12,520 nucleotides of DNA from Pseudomonadota bacterium (GCA_023387775.1 JAEWHN010000098.1:1-12520), one strand, 5' to 3'. Positions 1-6,880 are shown, counted from the stretch's first letter. Translations and numbers: made by a program. Notes: generated by a model from the sequence alone, not told the origin.

Positions 1-829
1 GTCCGGCTCGGGCAAAACCGTGTCGGCGCTGTCGGTCCTGCGCCTGCTACCGTATCCGGCCGCATCGCATCCATCGGGCGAGATCTGGTTCGAGGGCCGC
101 GATCTCTTGAAGCTGAAGCCGTCGCAATTGCAGAGCGTGCGCGGTGACCGCATCTCGATGATCTTCCAAGAGCCGATGACGTCGCTCAATCCGCTGCACA
201 CCATCCAGCGGCAGGTGGGCGAGGTGCTACGCGTGCACCGGCGCATGAATGATGTGGCCGTGCGCGAGCGTGTGGTGGAACTGCTGCAAAAGGTCGGCAT
301 CCGCGATCCGGAAAAGCGGCTCGACGCCTATCCGCATCAGCTTTCCGGCGGCCAGCGCCAACGGGTGATCATTGCGATTGCGGCGATCCGTCATCCGAAG
401 CTGATGATTGCCGACGAGCCGACCACCGCGCTCGACGTAACGGTTCAGGCCCGCATCCTCGATCTCCTGCGCGCGCTGCAGGCCAAGCACGGCATGGCCA
501 TGCTGTTCATCACCCATGATCTTGGCGTGGTGGCGCAGATCGCCCAGCACGTTGCCGTCATGTATGCCGGCCGAATCGTCGAGCGCGGACCACTTGCCGC
601 TGTCTTCACGAGGCCGCGCCATCCGTACACAGCCGGCCTGATCGCTGCCTTGCCGGAAGCCCCCACGCGTACTGGCCGGCTCGAAGGCCATCCGCCGGAT
701 CCGGCGAAGCTGTCTGAAGGCTGCGCCTTTGCACCGCGCTGCCGGCGCGCGGCAGCGGTCTGCTCGGTCGCGCCGCGGACGCGCATCCTCGATGACTCCA
801 TATTGCTATGCTGGAACCCGATCCCATGA
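1..829 (+). CDS. Peptide/nickel-type ABC transporter ATPase, OppD/DppD-like (5' partial)
   Basis: ATP-binding subunit of a peptide/nickel-family ABC importer, acting on the cytoplasmic face of the inner membrane. The window edge cuts it inside Walker A: the readable frame starts at base 2 with SGSGKT, so the N-terminal strands are missing and 275 residues remain. Seen in order: Walker A, Q-loop FQEPMTSLNP, signature LSGGQRQRV, Walker B LMIADEP followed by the D-loop TALD, and H-loop ITHD. The C-terminus has the cysteine-bearing extension GCAFAPRC...C...LLCW, typical of the oligopeptide/dipeptide ATPase C-terminal domain. The GTG at base 20 lies inside Walker A and cannot be the start. The stop overlaps the next ATG (ATGA), so the two ATPases are translationally coupled. 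The permease and binding-protein genes presumably lie upstream of the window. The substrate cannot be told: peptides, nickel, glutathione, opines and some sugars all use this family. Confidence 0.93.
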   Translation, partial: SGSGKTVSALSVLRLLPYPAASHPSGEIWFEGRDLLKLKPSQLQSVRGDRISMIFQEPMTSLNPLHTIQRQVGEVLRVHRRMNDVAVRERVVELLQKVGIRDPEKRLDAYPHQLSGGQRQRVIIAIAAIRHPKLMIADEPTTALDVTVQARILDLLRALQAKHGMAMLFITHDLGVVAQIAQHVAVMYAGRIVERGPLAAVFTRPRHPYTAGLIAALPEAPTRTGRLEGHPPDPAKLSEGCAFAPRCRRAAAVCSVAPRTRILDDSILLCWNPIP

Positions 830-1641
830 CGCCGGCAATCCGACTCGAAAATGTGTGCGCCGCCTATGGCGGTGCTTGGCCGCAGAGATCGAGTGGGCGG
901 CTTGCCCTCGACCGGATCGCGTTGACCGTGCCCTCTGGCAGTATTTACGGAGTGGTCGGGGAGAGCGGATCGGGCAAATCAACGCTGGCCCGCGTCCTGC
1001 TCCGGCTAATGCAACCGACCTCCGGATCCGTTGCGGTTGCCGGACAGGATCCATACCAGCTCAAGGGGCGCGCCATTGCGCAGTTCCGCCGGCTGATCCA
1101 GCCCGTGTTCCAGGACAGCATGGCCGCGCTTGATCCGCGCATCCGCGTGGGCGACAGCCTGCGCATGGTGCTCGATCTGCATGCGATCGGTCATCCCGGC
1201 GATCGGCAGCGGGCCGTAGAGGACCTGCTGACGAGCGTCGGCCTCGACGCCTCCCTTTGCGGACGATTTCCGCATCAGATTTCCGGTGGCCAGCGGCAGC
1301 GGGTGACAATTGCGCGCGCCCTGTCGATTTCCCCGCAGATCCTCATTGCCGACGAACCGGTGTCGGCCCTGGATCTGACCGTTCAGGCCCAGATCCTCGA
1401 CCTGCTGTCGCGCCTATGCCGGGAGCGCGGCATGACCATGCTGTTCATCTCGCACGATCTCGGCGTCGTGCGCCGCATTGCCGATCATGTCGCGGTGATG
1501 AAGGCTGGACGGATCGTTGAAAACGGGCCGGTCGGCGAGGTCTTCGAACGGCCGGCGATGGACTATACGCGCATGCTGCTAAGCAGCGTCCCGCGCGTCG
1601 ATTTCGCCAGGCTTTCTGAACAGGCTGGTGGCCGTCATTAA
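826..1641 (+). CDS. Peptide/nickel-type ABC transporter ATPase, OppF/DppF-like
   Basis: Second ATPase of the same importer, expected to pair with the preceding subunit. The start is the ATG that overlaps the upstream stop as ATGA (weak GGAA 10 bases upstream). The in-frame ATG at 808 has no ribosome site. The product is 271 residues. Visible motifs: Walker A GESGSGKST (45-53), Q-loop Q96 in PVFQDS, signature ISGGQRQRV (152-160), Walker B ILIADEP (172-178), and switch histidine H210 in FISHD. It is shorter than many OppF/DppF proteins and ends soon after the YTRMLLSSVP segment. It therefore lacks the C-terminal cysteine extension that its partner has. The frame is clean to its stop, so this may be natural variation in the subfamily rather than truncation. 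Function in ATP-driven import is certain at family level; the cargo is unknown. Confidence 0.93.
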   Translation: MTPAIRLENVCAAYGGAWPQRSSGRLALDRIALTVPSGSIYGVVGESGSGKSTLARVLLRLMQPTSGSVAVAGQDPYQLKGRAIAQFRRLIQPVFQDSMAALDPRIRVGDSLRMVLDLHAIGHPGDRQRAVEDLLTSVGLDASLCGRFPHQISGGQRQRVTIARALSISPQILIADEPVSALDLTVQAQILDLLSRLCRERGMTMLFISHDLGVVRRIADHVAVMKAGRIVENGPVGEVFERPAMDYTRMLLSSVPRVDFARLSEQAGGRH

Positions 1642-1646
1642 GGCAG

Positions 1647-1689
1647 CGCGAGAACACCCGGAACTCGCGATGTGGCCAAGAGAATGGCC
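1647..1689 (+). terminator. Tandem small hairpins after the ABC operon
   Basis: Two short dyads follow the stop at 1641. The first is CGCGAG (1647-1652) with CTCGCG (1664-1669), 11-nt loop. The second is GGCCA (1674-1678) with TGGCC (1685-1689), 6-nt loop. Neither is followed by a T-run, so this is at best a weak or Rho-assisted 3' end. The call rests on position and pairing only. Confidence 0.3.
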
Positions 1690-1760
1690 GTCCTCGAGGC
1701 TCACAGGGCCGGGCGAAAGGATGCCCTCTCTTCTAACCACAGTGAACCGCGCCGGGCCTG

Positions 1761-1774
1761 GGCGCTGTCGCAAA
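1761..1774 (-). repeat. Terminal inverted repeat of the IS6-like remnant
   Basis: GGCGCTGTCGCAAA differs at two positions from the IS6100-type end GGCTCTGTTGCAAA. It lies just beyond the transposase C-terminus. The outer 8 bases (1753-1760) would be one copy of a target duplication, but no partner is identifiable because the other end is missing. Confidence 0.65.
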
Positions 1775-1789
1775 CCTGCGTTTGACATA

Positions 1790-2050
1790 TGTGAATGAAA
1801 AGCTGGGCCGAGCCTCGAGCAGTCAGAATGTCGAACTGTTCTACCAATGACGGTGCCGGATTGAAGGACCTCGCCTGTCGCTTCGTCGTCATGTGAACCA
1901 TCTCAATGCCGGACAGGATAGTAGCGGCGCAGGCTAACGACCTAAGCCGAGCATGGATCGGATCCGTCGTTTGACGCGGCGGTGATCCTGCTCGATGCGG
2001 TTGTTCACCTATTGGCTCTGCCGGATGCGGATCGGCTTCAGCGATCGTCT
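1790..2050 (-). pseudogene. IS6-family transposase C-terminus, frameshifted and with an in-frame stop
   Basis: Read on the minus strand, one frame gives IRIRQSQ, a stop (TAG at 2009-2011) and then VNNRIEQDHRRVKRRIR and SMLGL, ending at a TAG at 1934-1936. A neighbouring frame then continues SLACAATILSGIEMVHM, a few residues, and PSLVEQFDIL. Joined, these match the C-terminal end of IS6-family transposases as I know them: the [Y]xNNRIEQDHR segment carrying the last acidic catalytic residue, then the ILSGIEMVHM and LAEQF segments. The tyrosine usually found before xNNRIEQDHR is where the stop lies. One nonsense change and one frameshift near 1935-1955 mean no active transposase is made. The original stop also seems lost, since the frame runs through the terminal repeat. 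Confidence 0.75.
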
Positions 2051-2132
2051 TCGGAAAAAAGCGTGAGGCCAGCAGGATCTTGGCTGTGCTCGCGTACCGG
2101 CTCAGCGGCCGGATCAATTCGAGGTGGCCTGA

Positions 2133-2369
2133 TCTGGTTTCAGCGGTTCTTTCCACGTCTACCATCACGCCTTCGCCCCTCCAAAATGCTACTTGGTTTC
2201 TGCACTGGTGGAAAAAGCCGACGTATTCCTGCCTATCCTTCAGGCATTGGCCACGGAGGCTCCGACAATCCTGATTGCGATGGAAACCATGGCGTTTCTC
2301 GCTCGCTGCGCTCGTGCGAGTAGGGGTGCCGGAGGCGGGCGATTGGAGGAGATAATGTCAGTTGGCTGA
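2133..2369 (+). other. Open stretch with protein-like character, possibly a gene remnant
   Basis: One plus-strand frame is open from 2133 (stop just upstream at 2130) to TGA at 2367. It reads in part ALVEKADVFLPILQAL and APTILIAMETMAFLA, which looks more protein-like than the surrounding frames. It has no convincing start or ribosome site. The LPILQAL...ILIA run faintly recalls the GroEL apical-domain stretch LPVLEAV...LLIIAED, but identity is low and the glycine-rich part that should follow is not kept. It is listed only as a candidate degraded fragment; it may be chance. Confidence 0.12.
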
Positions 2370-2791
2370 TGCGGTGCACAGTTTCCGCTGACCACCCTTG
2401 GCATCATGCTGCCTCAAGGCAGGCAAGGGCGCATTCCAAGCACCGGGATTCGCATCAGCGATGTCCGCTTCCCCCTTTGGCCGCAATAGCTGGAAGACGG
2501 AAAGCGCCCCCAAACTGCCAGTCATGCTCGCCCTGAAACCAACCTGCACCGGCGTACGGCAGATCGCACAGATGCGCGCTCACCGTGCGTATTCCAGTGG
2601 TGCCATACGGTGATGCCGATCTAAAGCCGGTCAGTTGGCGTGCCAACGGGCCGTGTTTTCTTGGCCGGAATCCGCTTCGCGGTGATGCCAAAGTTGTTTC
2701 CCAGCGGTTACGAAGCGCTGCTTTCGCATGCTCTCGATGCCTGATCGCGCCATCTGGCACGCCACCGCGGAACTCAACGTCCCCGCCAACA

Positions 2792-3046
2792 TCACGCCGA
2801 TCTTGCTGCTTTGTCGCGCGCTAATCCGTCACGACCCTCTTCATGGCCAAGTTCAGCATTTGTAACAGAGCTCGCTTGGGCGCTGCGTAGTTCAGCCATA
2901 TCTACAGCAAGAAGAGTGTCTCCGTATAACATAACCGCGGACAGCGCAGCTTCATCGCGAAGGGCTTTGAGAAGCTGAACAATCATGCGCAACACTTCCC
3001 TGGTTCGGCTGCTAGCGATCGCTTCCTCCTTTGCAAAAATACCCAC
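2792..3046 (-). CDS. Small hypothetical reading frame downstream of the ferredoxin
   Basis: A frame of up to 84 codons starting 27 bases after the ferredoxin stop, same strand. It contains a helix-like middle (MIVQLLKALRDEAALSAVML) and ends RDKAARSA. The first ATG has no ribosome site. A later ATG within the frame (GCGC before ATGATT) follows an AGGGAAG-like sequence at a loose distance, giving about 64 residues. I recognise no family. Base use is less GC-biased at third positions than in the neighbouring genes, which argues against a long-resident gene. It is either a small orphan gene of the ferredoxin transcript or non-coding. Confidence 0.2.
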   Translation of the reverse strand: MGIFAKEEAIASSRTREVLRMIVQLLKALRDEAALSAVMLYGDTLLAVDMAELRSAQASSVTNAELGHEEGRDGLARDKAARSA

Positions 3047-3073
3047 GGCATTGGCTTCTCGGCTGCTATGGGG

Positions 3074-3385
3074 TCATGCAGGAATGGAGACTCTCAAGCC
3101 GTCGAGGCTGCGCGTCACCTCAATCTGGCAGCAGAGGCGGCTGTTGGGCGAGAAATTGTCGAGGCTCTCCAGGAGGTCCTTCTCGACGTCCTCGGCTGGG
3201 CCGACTTCGGCGATCCAGGTTTCGTCGACTACGACGTGGCAGGTGGCGCAGCTGCAACCGCCACCACATTCGGCGGAGATGCCGGAGATCAGGTTGTCAA
3301 CGGCTGTCTGCATGACGGTGTCGCCCAGATGGGCGTCGACCTGGGTCTCGCTGCCGTCCTGTCCAATGAAGATGATCTTCGTCAT
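3074..3385 (-). CDS. Putidaredoxin-type [2Fe-2S] ferredoxin
   Basis: Soluble electron carrier that passes single electrons from an FAD reductase to a class I P450. The product is 103 residues, close to putidaredoxin (about 106). Cluster ligands are C40, C46 and C49 (C-x5-C-x2-C in ECGGGCSCATCH) and C86 in SRLCCQIEV. The RLCCQI doublet (C85/C86) also occurs in putidaredoxin, and there is an extra cysteine, C44, inside the ligand loop. The C-terminus LDGLRVSIPA stops short of the DRQW-type tail whose terminal tryptophan helps putidaredoxin recognise P450cam, so partner specificity probably differs. It starts 21 bases after the reductase stop; AGGA lies 9 bases before the ATG. It is the only ferredoxin in the window and so the likely donor for the P450 at 11070-12290, although about 7.7 kb away. 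Confidence 0.95.
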   Translation of the reverse strand: MTKIIFIGQDGSETQVDAHLGDTVMQTAVDNLISGISAECGGGCSCATCHVVVDETWIAEVGPAEDVEKDLLESLDNFSPNSRLCCQIEVTRSLDGLRVSIPA

Positions 3386-3406
3386 TTCGAGTTTTCCTAA
3401 TGCTGG

Positions 3407-4618
3407 TTAGGCCACGACTTCTTTGAAGGGCCTGCTTTCGTCGGCGAGCACCGCCGGGTCGATCACGCGGCGCTGCATGATCAGTTTCTTGGAAAGCATG
3501 AATTCGGACGGCCGGTTGACGCAATCGACTGCGATCAGTGCGCCCTGCTTGAGGTAGAAGGCGGCGAAGCTACGCCCTTCGGCGGGATCGCCGCGCAGTA
3601 CGATCCTGTCATAATCCGCGTTGAGCCCAGCCATTTGCAGCTTGAGATCGAACTGATCGGACCAGAACCAGGGAAGCGATTGGTCGGGCTTCTCCTTGCC
3701 ACAGATCGTCGCGGCGGCGGCCTTTGCCTGTTCGACGGCATTGCTTACGGATTCGAGCCGGCAGGTGCCGTAATCCTTTACGGGATGAACCGTGCAATCG
3801 CCTGCAGCCACGATGTCGGGGTCATCGGTTCGGGCATGTTCGTCGGTGACGATACCCCCATCGACCCGCAGGCCAGCGACTTCGGCCAGTTCGGTGTTGG
3901 GCAGAACGCCGATGCCGACGACGAAGAAATCCGCTTCGATCTCGGTGCCGTCCTCGAAGGTGACTGCCTCGGCGCGGGGCGTTCCGCGCAGGCTCGCAAT
4001 ACGCGCACCGGTGACCATGGTTACGCCTTCTTCGGCATGGACGCGCTGATAAAAGGTCGACATTTCAGGTGCGGTAACGCGGGCCAACACGCGCGGCGCG
4101 GCCTCGACCACGGTGACCTTGGTGCCGAATTTCCTCAGGGCGGCCGCGGTTTCGAGGCCGATATAGCCGCCGCCGATCACCACCGCGCGGCGGCCTGCGC
4201 CGGCATGGGCGCGTATGCGCTCGAGATCATCGAGGGTGCGCAGATAAAGGACGTTTTCCTGATCCGCGTACGGGAGCCTGCGCACGCGCGCCCCGGTGCA
4301 GAGCGCGAGCTTGTCATAGGCGAGCCGTTCGCCATCAGCGAGCACGACCTTCTTTGCAGCGCGGTCGATCGCGGCAACCATGACGCCGAGACGGACTTCG
4401 ATATTGTGCCGGTTGTAGGCGTCCTCGTGGCGGATGAGGATGTCCTGAAAAGTCTTCTCGCCTGACATGTAGCCCTTCGACAGCGGCGGGCGGTTGTAGG
4501 GCAAGTGAGGCTCGTCCCCGAGCATGAGGATGCGGCCGGTCCACCCTTCCTGGCGAAGGCTTGCGGCAAGCTGCGCCCCGGCATGGCTCGCGCCAATGAT
4601 GATACAGGTTGCCGACAA
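3407..4618 (-). CDS. FAD-dependent ferredoxin reductase, putidaredoxin reductase-like (TTG start)
   Basis: NADH:ferredoxin oxidoreductase feeding the adjacent ferredoxin. I choose a TTG start at 4618 because a strong GGGAGGG (4627-4633) lies 8 bases upstream and it puts the FAD motif at residue 6, giving 403 aa. The in-frame ATG at 4672 would add 18 unrelated residues. Seen: N-terminal FAD fold IIIGASHAG (6-14), RPPLSKGYMSG (43-53), NAD fold VVIGGGYIGLE (146-156) with acidic E172 at the end of the second strand (favours NADH), VAAGDCTVHP (270-279) FAD motif, and the C-terminal reductase domain from about 315. The usual GxGxxG is GASHAG here, with serine for the middle glycine; related reductases tolerate this. 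It forms a two-gene unit with the ferredoxin. The second reductase (9755-10987) has the same domain order but is clearly diverged. Confidence 0.94.
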   Translation of the reverse strand: MSATCIIIGASHAGAQLAASLRQEGWTGRILMLGDEPHLPYNRPPLSKGYMSGEKTFQDILIRHEDAYNRHNIEVRLGVMVAAIDRAAKKVVLADGERLAYDKLALCTGARVRRLPYADQENVLYLRTLDDLERIRAHAGAGRRAVVIGGGYIGLETAAALRKFGTKVTVVEAAPRVLARVTAPEMSTFYQRVHAEEGVTMVTGARIASLRGTPRAEAVTFEDGTEIEADFFVVGIGVLPNTELAEVAGLRVDGGIVTDEHARTDDPDIVAAGDCTVHPVKDYGTCRLESVSNAVEQAKAAAATICGKEKPDQSLPWFWSDQFDLKLQMAGLNADYDRIVLRGDPAEGRSFAAFYLKQGALIAVDCVNRPSEFMLSKKLIMQRRVIDPAVLADESRPFKEVVA

Positions 4619-4626
4619 GAACGAGA

Positions 4627-4633
4627 CCCTCCC
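4627..4633 (-). promoter_or_regulatory. Ribosome binding site deciding the TTG start of the first reductase
   Basis: On the minus strand this reads GGGAGGG and is followed 8 bases later by TTG at 4618. No ATG or GTG in the right frame lies at a useful distance. This, together with the position of the FAD motif, makes TTG the best start. Confidence 0.7.
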
Positions 4634-4697
4634 AGGCGCGCAATTCAGCCCGCTGCCGAAGCCATCTAACAAGCTCGGTCACCTTACTGATGCCGCC

Positions 4698-4727
4698 ATA
4701 AGACGCGAGATTTTCCTTGTGATCCAA
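4698..4727 (-). promoter_or_regulatory. Candidate promoter for the reductase-ferredoxin pair
   Basis: On the minus strand TTGGAT (4722-4727) and TCTTAT (4698-4703) are separated by 18 bases. They lie between the dctM hairpin and the reductase start. Both boxes are imperfect sigma-70-like matches. The hairpin upstream makes a separate promoter plausible, but this assignment is weak. Confidence 0.25.
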
Positions 4728-4768
4728 TACCTTTGCTGAATGAAAGGTGGGGGTGCTGAATATGACAA

Positions 4769-4793
4769 GGCCGGCCCCGCAAAAGGGCCGGCC
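4769..4793 (-). terminator. Strong hairpin after dctM
   Basis: A perfect 9-bp GC-only stem: GGCCGGCCC (4769-4777) pairs with GGGCCGGCC (4785-4793) around the 7-nt loop 4778-4784. It begins 23 bases after the dctM stop in the direction of transcription and is followed by TTGTCATATT, only a broken T-tract. It probably ends or attenuates the TRAP transcript and separates it from the reductase-ferredoxin pair. Because the stem is symmetric it could also act on the other strand, but no plus-strand gene ends there. Confidence 0.7.
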
Positions 4794-4816
4794 AGGAAAC
4801 CCGAACGGGCGTCAGA

Positions 4817-6109
4817 TCACTTGAACAGCAGGTCTGGCAGCCAGGTGATGATGATCGGGAACAGCACCATCAGGCCGACACGCACGATGTCTGCGACGAC
4901 GAAGGGGGCAATGCCGCGGATGATTTTGGCCAGCGGGACTTCGGGGGCGATGGCGCGGACCACAAAGAGGTTCATGCCAAGCGGGGGAGTGATGAGGGCA
5001 AGCTCTACCATCATCACCACGATGATGCCGAACCAGACCGGGTCGTAGCCAAGGCCGATAATGATCGGGAAGAACATCGGCAGTGTCAGCAGGATCATTG
5101 CAAGGCTTTCGAGAACGCAGCCGAGCAGGAGATAGATCAGCAGGATGGCGAGCAGAGTGCCGGTGGCCGAGAAGCCGCTCTCGGTGATAAAGGCGAGCAC
5201 GGCCTTGTCGGCGCCGGTCAGGTTGATGAATTCGCCGAAGATGCTGGCACCGATCACCAGGGCGAAGAGTATCGCCGTGGTGTGGGCGCTGTCGCGCAGG
5301 ATTTCAAGGAACTGCGAAAGCGATACACGGCGCATAAGGGCAATGATGAAGCCGCCGACCGCGCCGATGCCGCCTGCTTCGGTGGCCGTGAAGAGCCCGC
5401 CGTAGATGCCGCCGAGCACAAGGATGAACAGCGCTCCAACCATCCAGGTGCGTTTGAGTGCCGCCATTTTTTCGGCGCCGGTCGAGGTGCGCCCCTTGGG
5501 GGCAGCAGAGGGGTTGCGCCAGGAGACCCAGGCTATCGCAAGGGCATAGCCGAGGACGCCCAAGAGACCCGGAATGATTCCAGCGGCAAACAGCATGCCG
5601 ATGTTGGTTTCGGTTTGGACGCCGTAAATCACCATGATGATGCTTGGCGGGATGAGAATGCCGAGGGTTGCGCCGGCCGCCACGGTGGCGGTGTTGAGGC
5701 CGTCTGAATAGCCATACGAGCGCATCGAGGGGATGGCGATCTTGCCGATGGTGATGGCGGTTGCAACGCTTGAACCCGAAACGGCGGCGAAACCGCCCGA
5801 TGCGCCGACCGTAGCCATGGCAAGGCCGCCGCGATAACGGCCAACGAAGGCTTCGGCGGCCTTATAGAGGTCTGCCGAGACACCCGCGCCGCAGATGAGA
5901 TTGCCCATCAGCACGAAGAGCGGAATGACGGACAGGCTATAGGAGAGTGTATTGCCGCTGACGGTGAGCGCAGCCATGGTGGTAGCCTGTGGCAAGCCAA
6001 GGAGTGCCCAGTAGCCTGCAAAGCCCACCACCGCGAGCGCGACAGCCACGGGAACGCGCGAAAAAATCAGAAGGAAGGCGCAAAAAAAGCCGATACCTGC
6101 TGCGAGCAT
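4817..6109 (-). CDS. dctM: TRAP transporter large permease DctM
   Basis: Large membrane subunit of a tripartite ATP-independent periplasmic (TRAP) transporter, which uses a sodium or proton gradient to import organic acids and similar anionic solutes. The product is 430 residues, normal for DctM. It is almost wholly hydrophobic, with about a dozen membrane segments beginning MLAAGIGFFCAFLLIFSRVP. Family-like stretches include SGSSVATAITIGKIAIPSM, ATLGILIPPSIIMVIYGV and the late MVELALITPPLGMNLFVV. Its ATG overlaps the dctQ stop by one base (TGATG) and GAGGTGG lies just upstream, so the two subunits are coupled. A solute-binding protein (DctP) is required in known TRAP systems but none is in the window. 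The ligand is unknown; the catabolic neighbours suggest an aromatic, terpenoid or other carboxylate (inference). Confidence 0.95.
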   Translation of the reverse strand: MLAAGIGFFCAFLLIFSRVPVAVALAVVGFAGYWALLGLPQATTMAALTVSGNTLSYSLSVIPLFVLMGNLICGAGVSADLYKAAEAFVGRYRGGLAMATVGASGGFAAVSGSSVATAITIGKIAIPSMRSYGYSDGLNTATVAAGATLGILIPPSIIMVIYGVQTETNIGMLFAAGIIPGLLGVLGYALAIAWVSWRNPSAAPKGRTSTGAEKMAALKRTWMVGALFILVLGGIYGGLFTATEAGGIGAVGGFIIALMRRVSLSQFLEILRDSAHTTAILFALVIGASIFGEFINLTGADKAVLAFITESGFSATGTLLAILLIYLLLGCVLESLAMILLTLPMFFPIIIGLGYDPVWFGIIVVMMVELALITPPLGMNLFVVRAIAPEVPLAKIIRGIAPFVVADIVRVGLMVLFPIIITWLPDLLFK

Positions 6110-6612
6110 CAGACCACCTCGTCTTGCACGGCCTTGGCGTCGGATTCATCACGACGACGTGCAAGTGCCGAAAGGATGAAGACCACGGCGGTGATAGCGG
6201 ACATCACTGCCATGAAGTAATAGGCGTAGAAAACCGGAACCGAGAGCTGCGGGGTCACGTCGCCATAGCTGGCCAGACGCGTGCCCTGCGCCCAAAGGCG
6301 CTGCGCCAGCATGCCGAAAAGCCCTGCGCCCAGAACGTCACCCAAGATTTTCTGAGCATGAAGCAGCCAGGCCGGCGAGAAGTTGTCCAGGATGTCTACG
6401 ACGATGTGCTGCCGTTTCCAGGCGATGACCGAATAGGCGAGAAAGGTCACGAAGACGAGCGAATATTCCGTCAGCTCGTTGGACCCCATCAGCGGCTTTT
6501 CGAAGAGGTTGCGGCCAACGACGTCGATGAAGGTCAATGCGGTCAAAACCACCAGCATGACGCTCGCCAGCGCATCGTTGAGCCAGAAAAAGCCGTCCCT
6601 TATCTTTTGCAT
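6109..6612 (-). CDS. dctQ: TRAP transporter small permease DctQ
   Basis: Small membrane subunit that pairs with DctM. The start is ATG at 6612, preceded by GGGAGGAGATT. A longer reading from 6669 adds an arginine-rich stretch with no ribosome site. The product is 167 residues with four predicted membrane segments (about 12-32, 46-64, 85-105 and 128-150). It has the family-like SNELTEYSLVFVTFLAYS between the first two segments and a charged cytoplasmic tail (ARRRDESDAK). It is first in the minus-strand transcript, facing lysR across a 529-base intergenic region, so LysR control of this operon is likely. In some TRAP systems Q and M are fused; here they are separate. Confidence 0.93.
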   Translation of the reverse strand: MQKIRDGFFWLNDALASVMLVVLTALTFIDVVGRNLFEKPLMGSNELTEYSLVFVTFLAYSVIAWKRQHIVVDILDNFSPAWLLHAQKILGDVLGAGLFGMLAQRLWAQGTRLASYGDVTPQLSVPVFYAYYFMAVMSAITAVVFILSALARRRDESDAKAVQDEVV

Positions 6613-6861
6613 AATCTCCTCCCTGTGTGGGCCGATGCGAGGGGAATGCCTCCGTCGCTTTCGCCGCATGCCCCCCCTCTAACCGGCGGACGCTAGAAAA
6701 CGCGGCGCGCGAGGTAAAATATGAAATGGCTCTGACTGGCTAGGCTTTGCGTCTCGCTTGAACGCGAATCGCCATCATGCTGCGCAGCCCCGGAGTTTTC
6801 TCGCGAAAAGCGGCGGCAACTCTGGCCCGTGGTGCCCTCTCGGCATGGATCTCATCGGTGG

Positions 6862-6880
6862 CGATACTTTTTTCATATCG
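6862..6880. promoter_or_regulatory. LysR-type binding box (T-N11-A)
   Basis: CGATA (6862-6866) and TATCG (6876-6880) form a perfect dyad with a 9-base spacer. T6865 and A6877 lie 11 bases apart, the canonical LysR-family T-N11-A pattern with ATA-N9-TAT arms. It lies 262 bases upstream of lysR and 250 bases upstream of dctQ, so it could serve both directions. The spacer is T-rich. The call is based on pattern and position. Confidence 0.5.

Larger units (their letters stand above)
1761..2050 (-). mobile_element. Remnant of an IS6-family insertion sequence (transposase 3' end)
   Basis: The element's end nearest the ABC operon is marked by a 14-base sequence closely resembling the IS6-family terminal repeat (IS6100-type GGCTCTGTTGCAAA; here GGCGCTGTCGCAAA). 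The transposase remnant runs toward it on the minus strand, as expected for the 3' end of an IS6 element. I found no matching opposite repeat in the several hundred bases beyond, where a full-length element of roughly 0.8 kb would end. The N-terminal transposase motifs are also absent, so the element is truncated. The far boundary given is only the limit of recognisable homology. Confidence 0.72.
1690..3073. other. Gene-poor, decayed region between ABC operon and ferredoxin
   Basis: About 1.4 kb with no intact recognisable gene. It holds an IS6-family end on the minus strand (1761 to about 2050), a plus-strand open stretch at 2133-2369 and a small minus-strand reading frame at 2792-3046. All other frames are short, lack ribosome sites and resemble nothing I know. 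Parts, such as 2880-2950, look less GC-rich than the flanking genes. No tRNA, CRISPR array or clear origin is visible. The best reading is a junction of old insertions and deletions between two unrelated operons. Confidence 0.6.

Noticed and set aside
1701..2168. Minus-strand 155-codon open frame taken as an intact gene
   Set aside because: Only its middle matches an IS6 transposase C-terminus. The preceding transposase part lies in another frame and the reading runs past the terminal repeat, so it is a pseudogene product.
2455..2760. Minus-strand 101-codon open frame in the gene-poor region
   Set aside because: No ribosome site, no recognisable motif, and similar-length frames overlap it on the other strand.
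3635..4465. Long plus-strand open frame (276 codons) antisense to the first reductase
   Set aside because: It is the mirror of a gene with complete FAD and NAD motifs, has no ribosome site and resembles no family. Long antisense frames are expected in GC-rich DNA.
5989..6696. Plus-strand open frame (235 codons) over dctQ and the dctM start
   Set aside because: It is antisense to two clear membrane proteins joined by a TGATG overlap, and has no recognisable domain or ribosome site.
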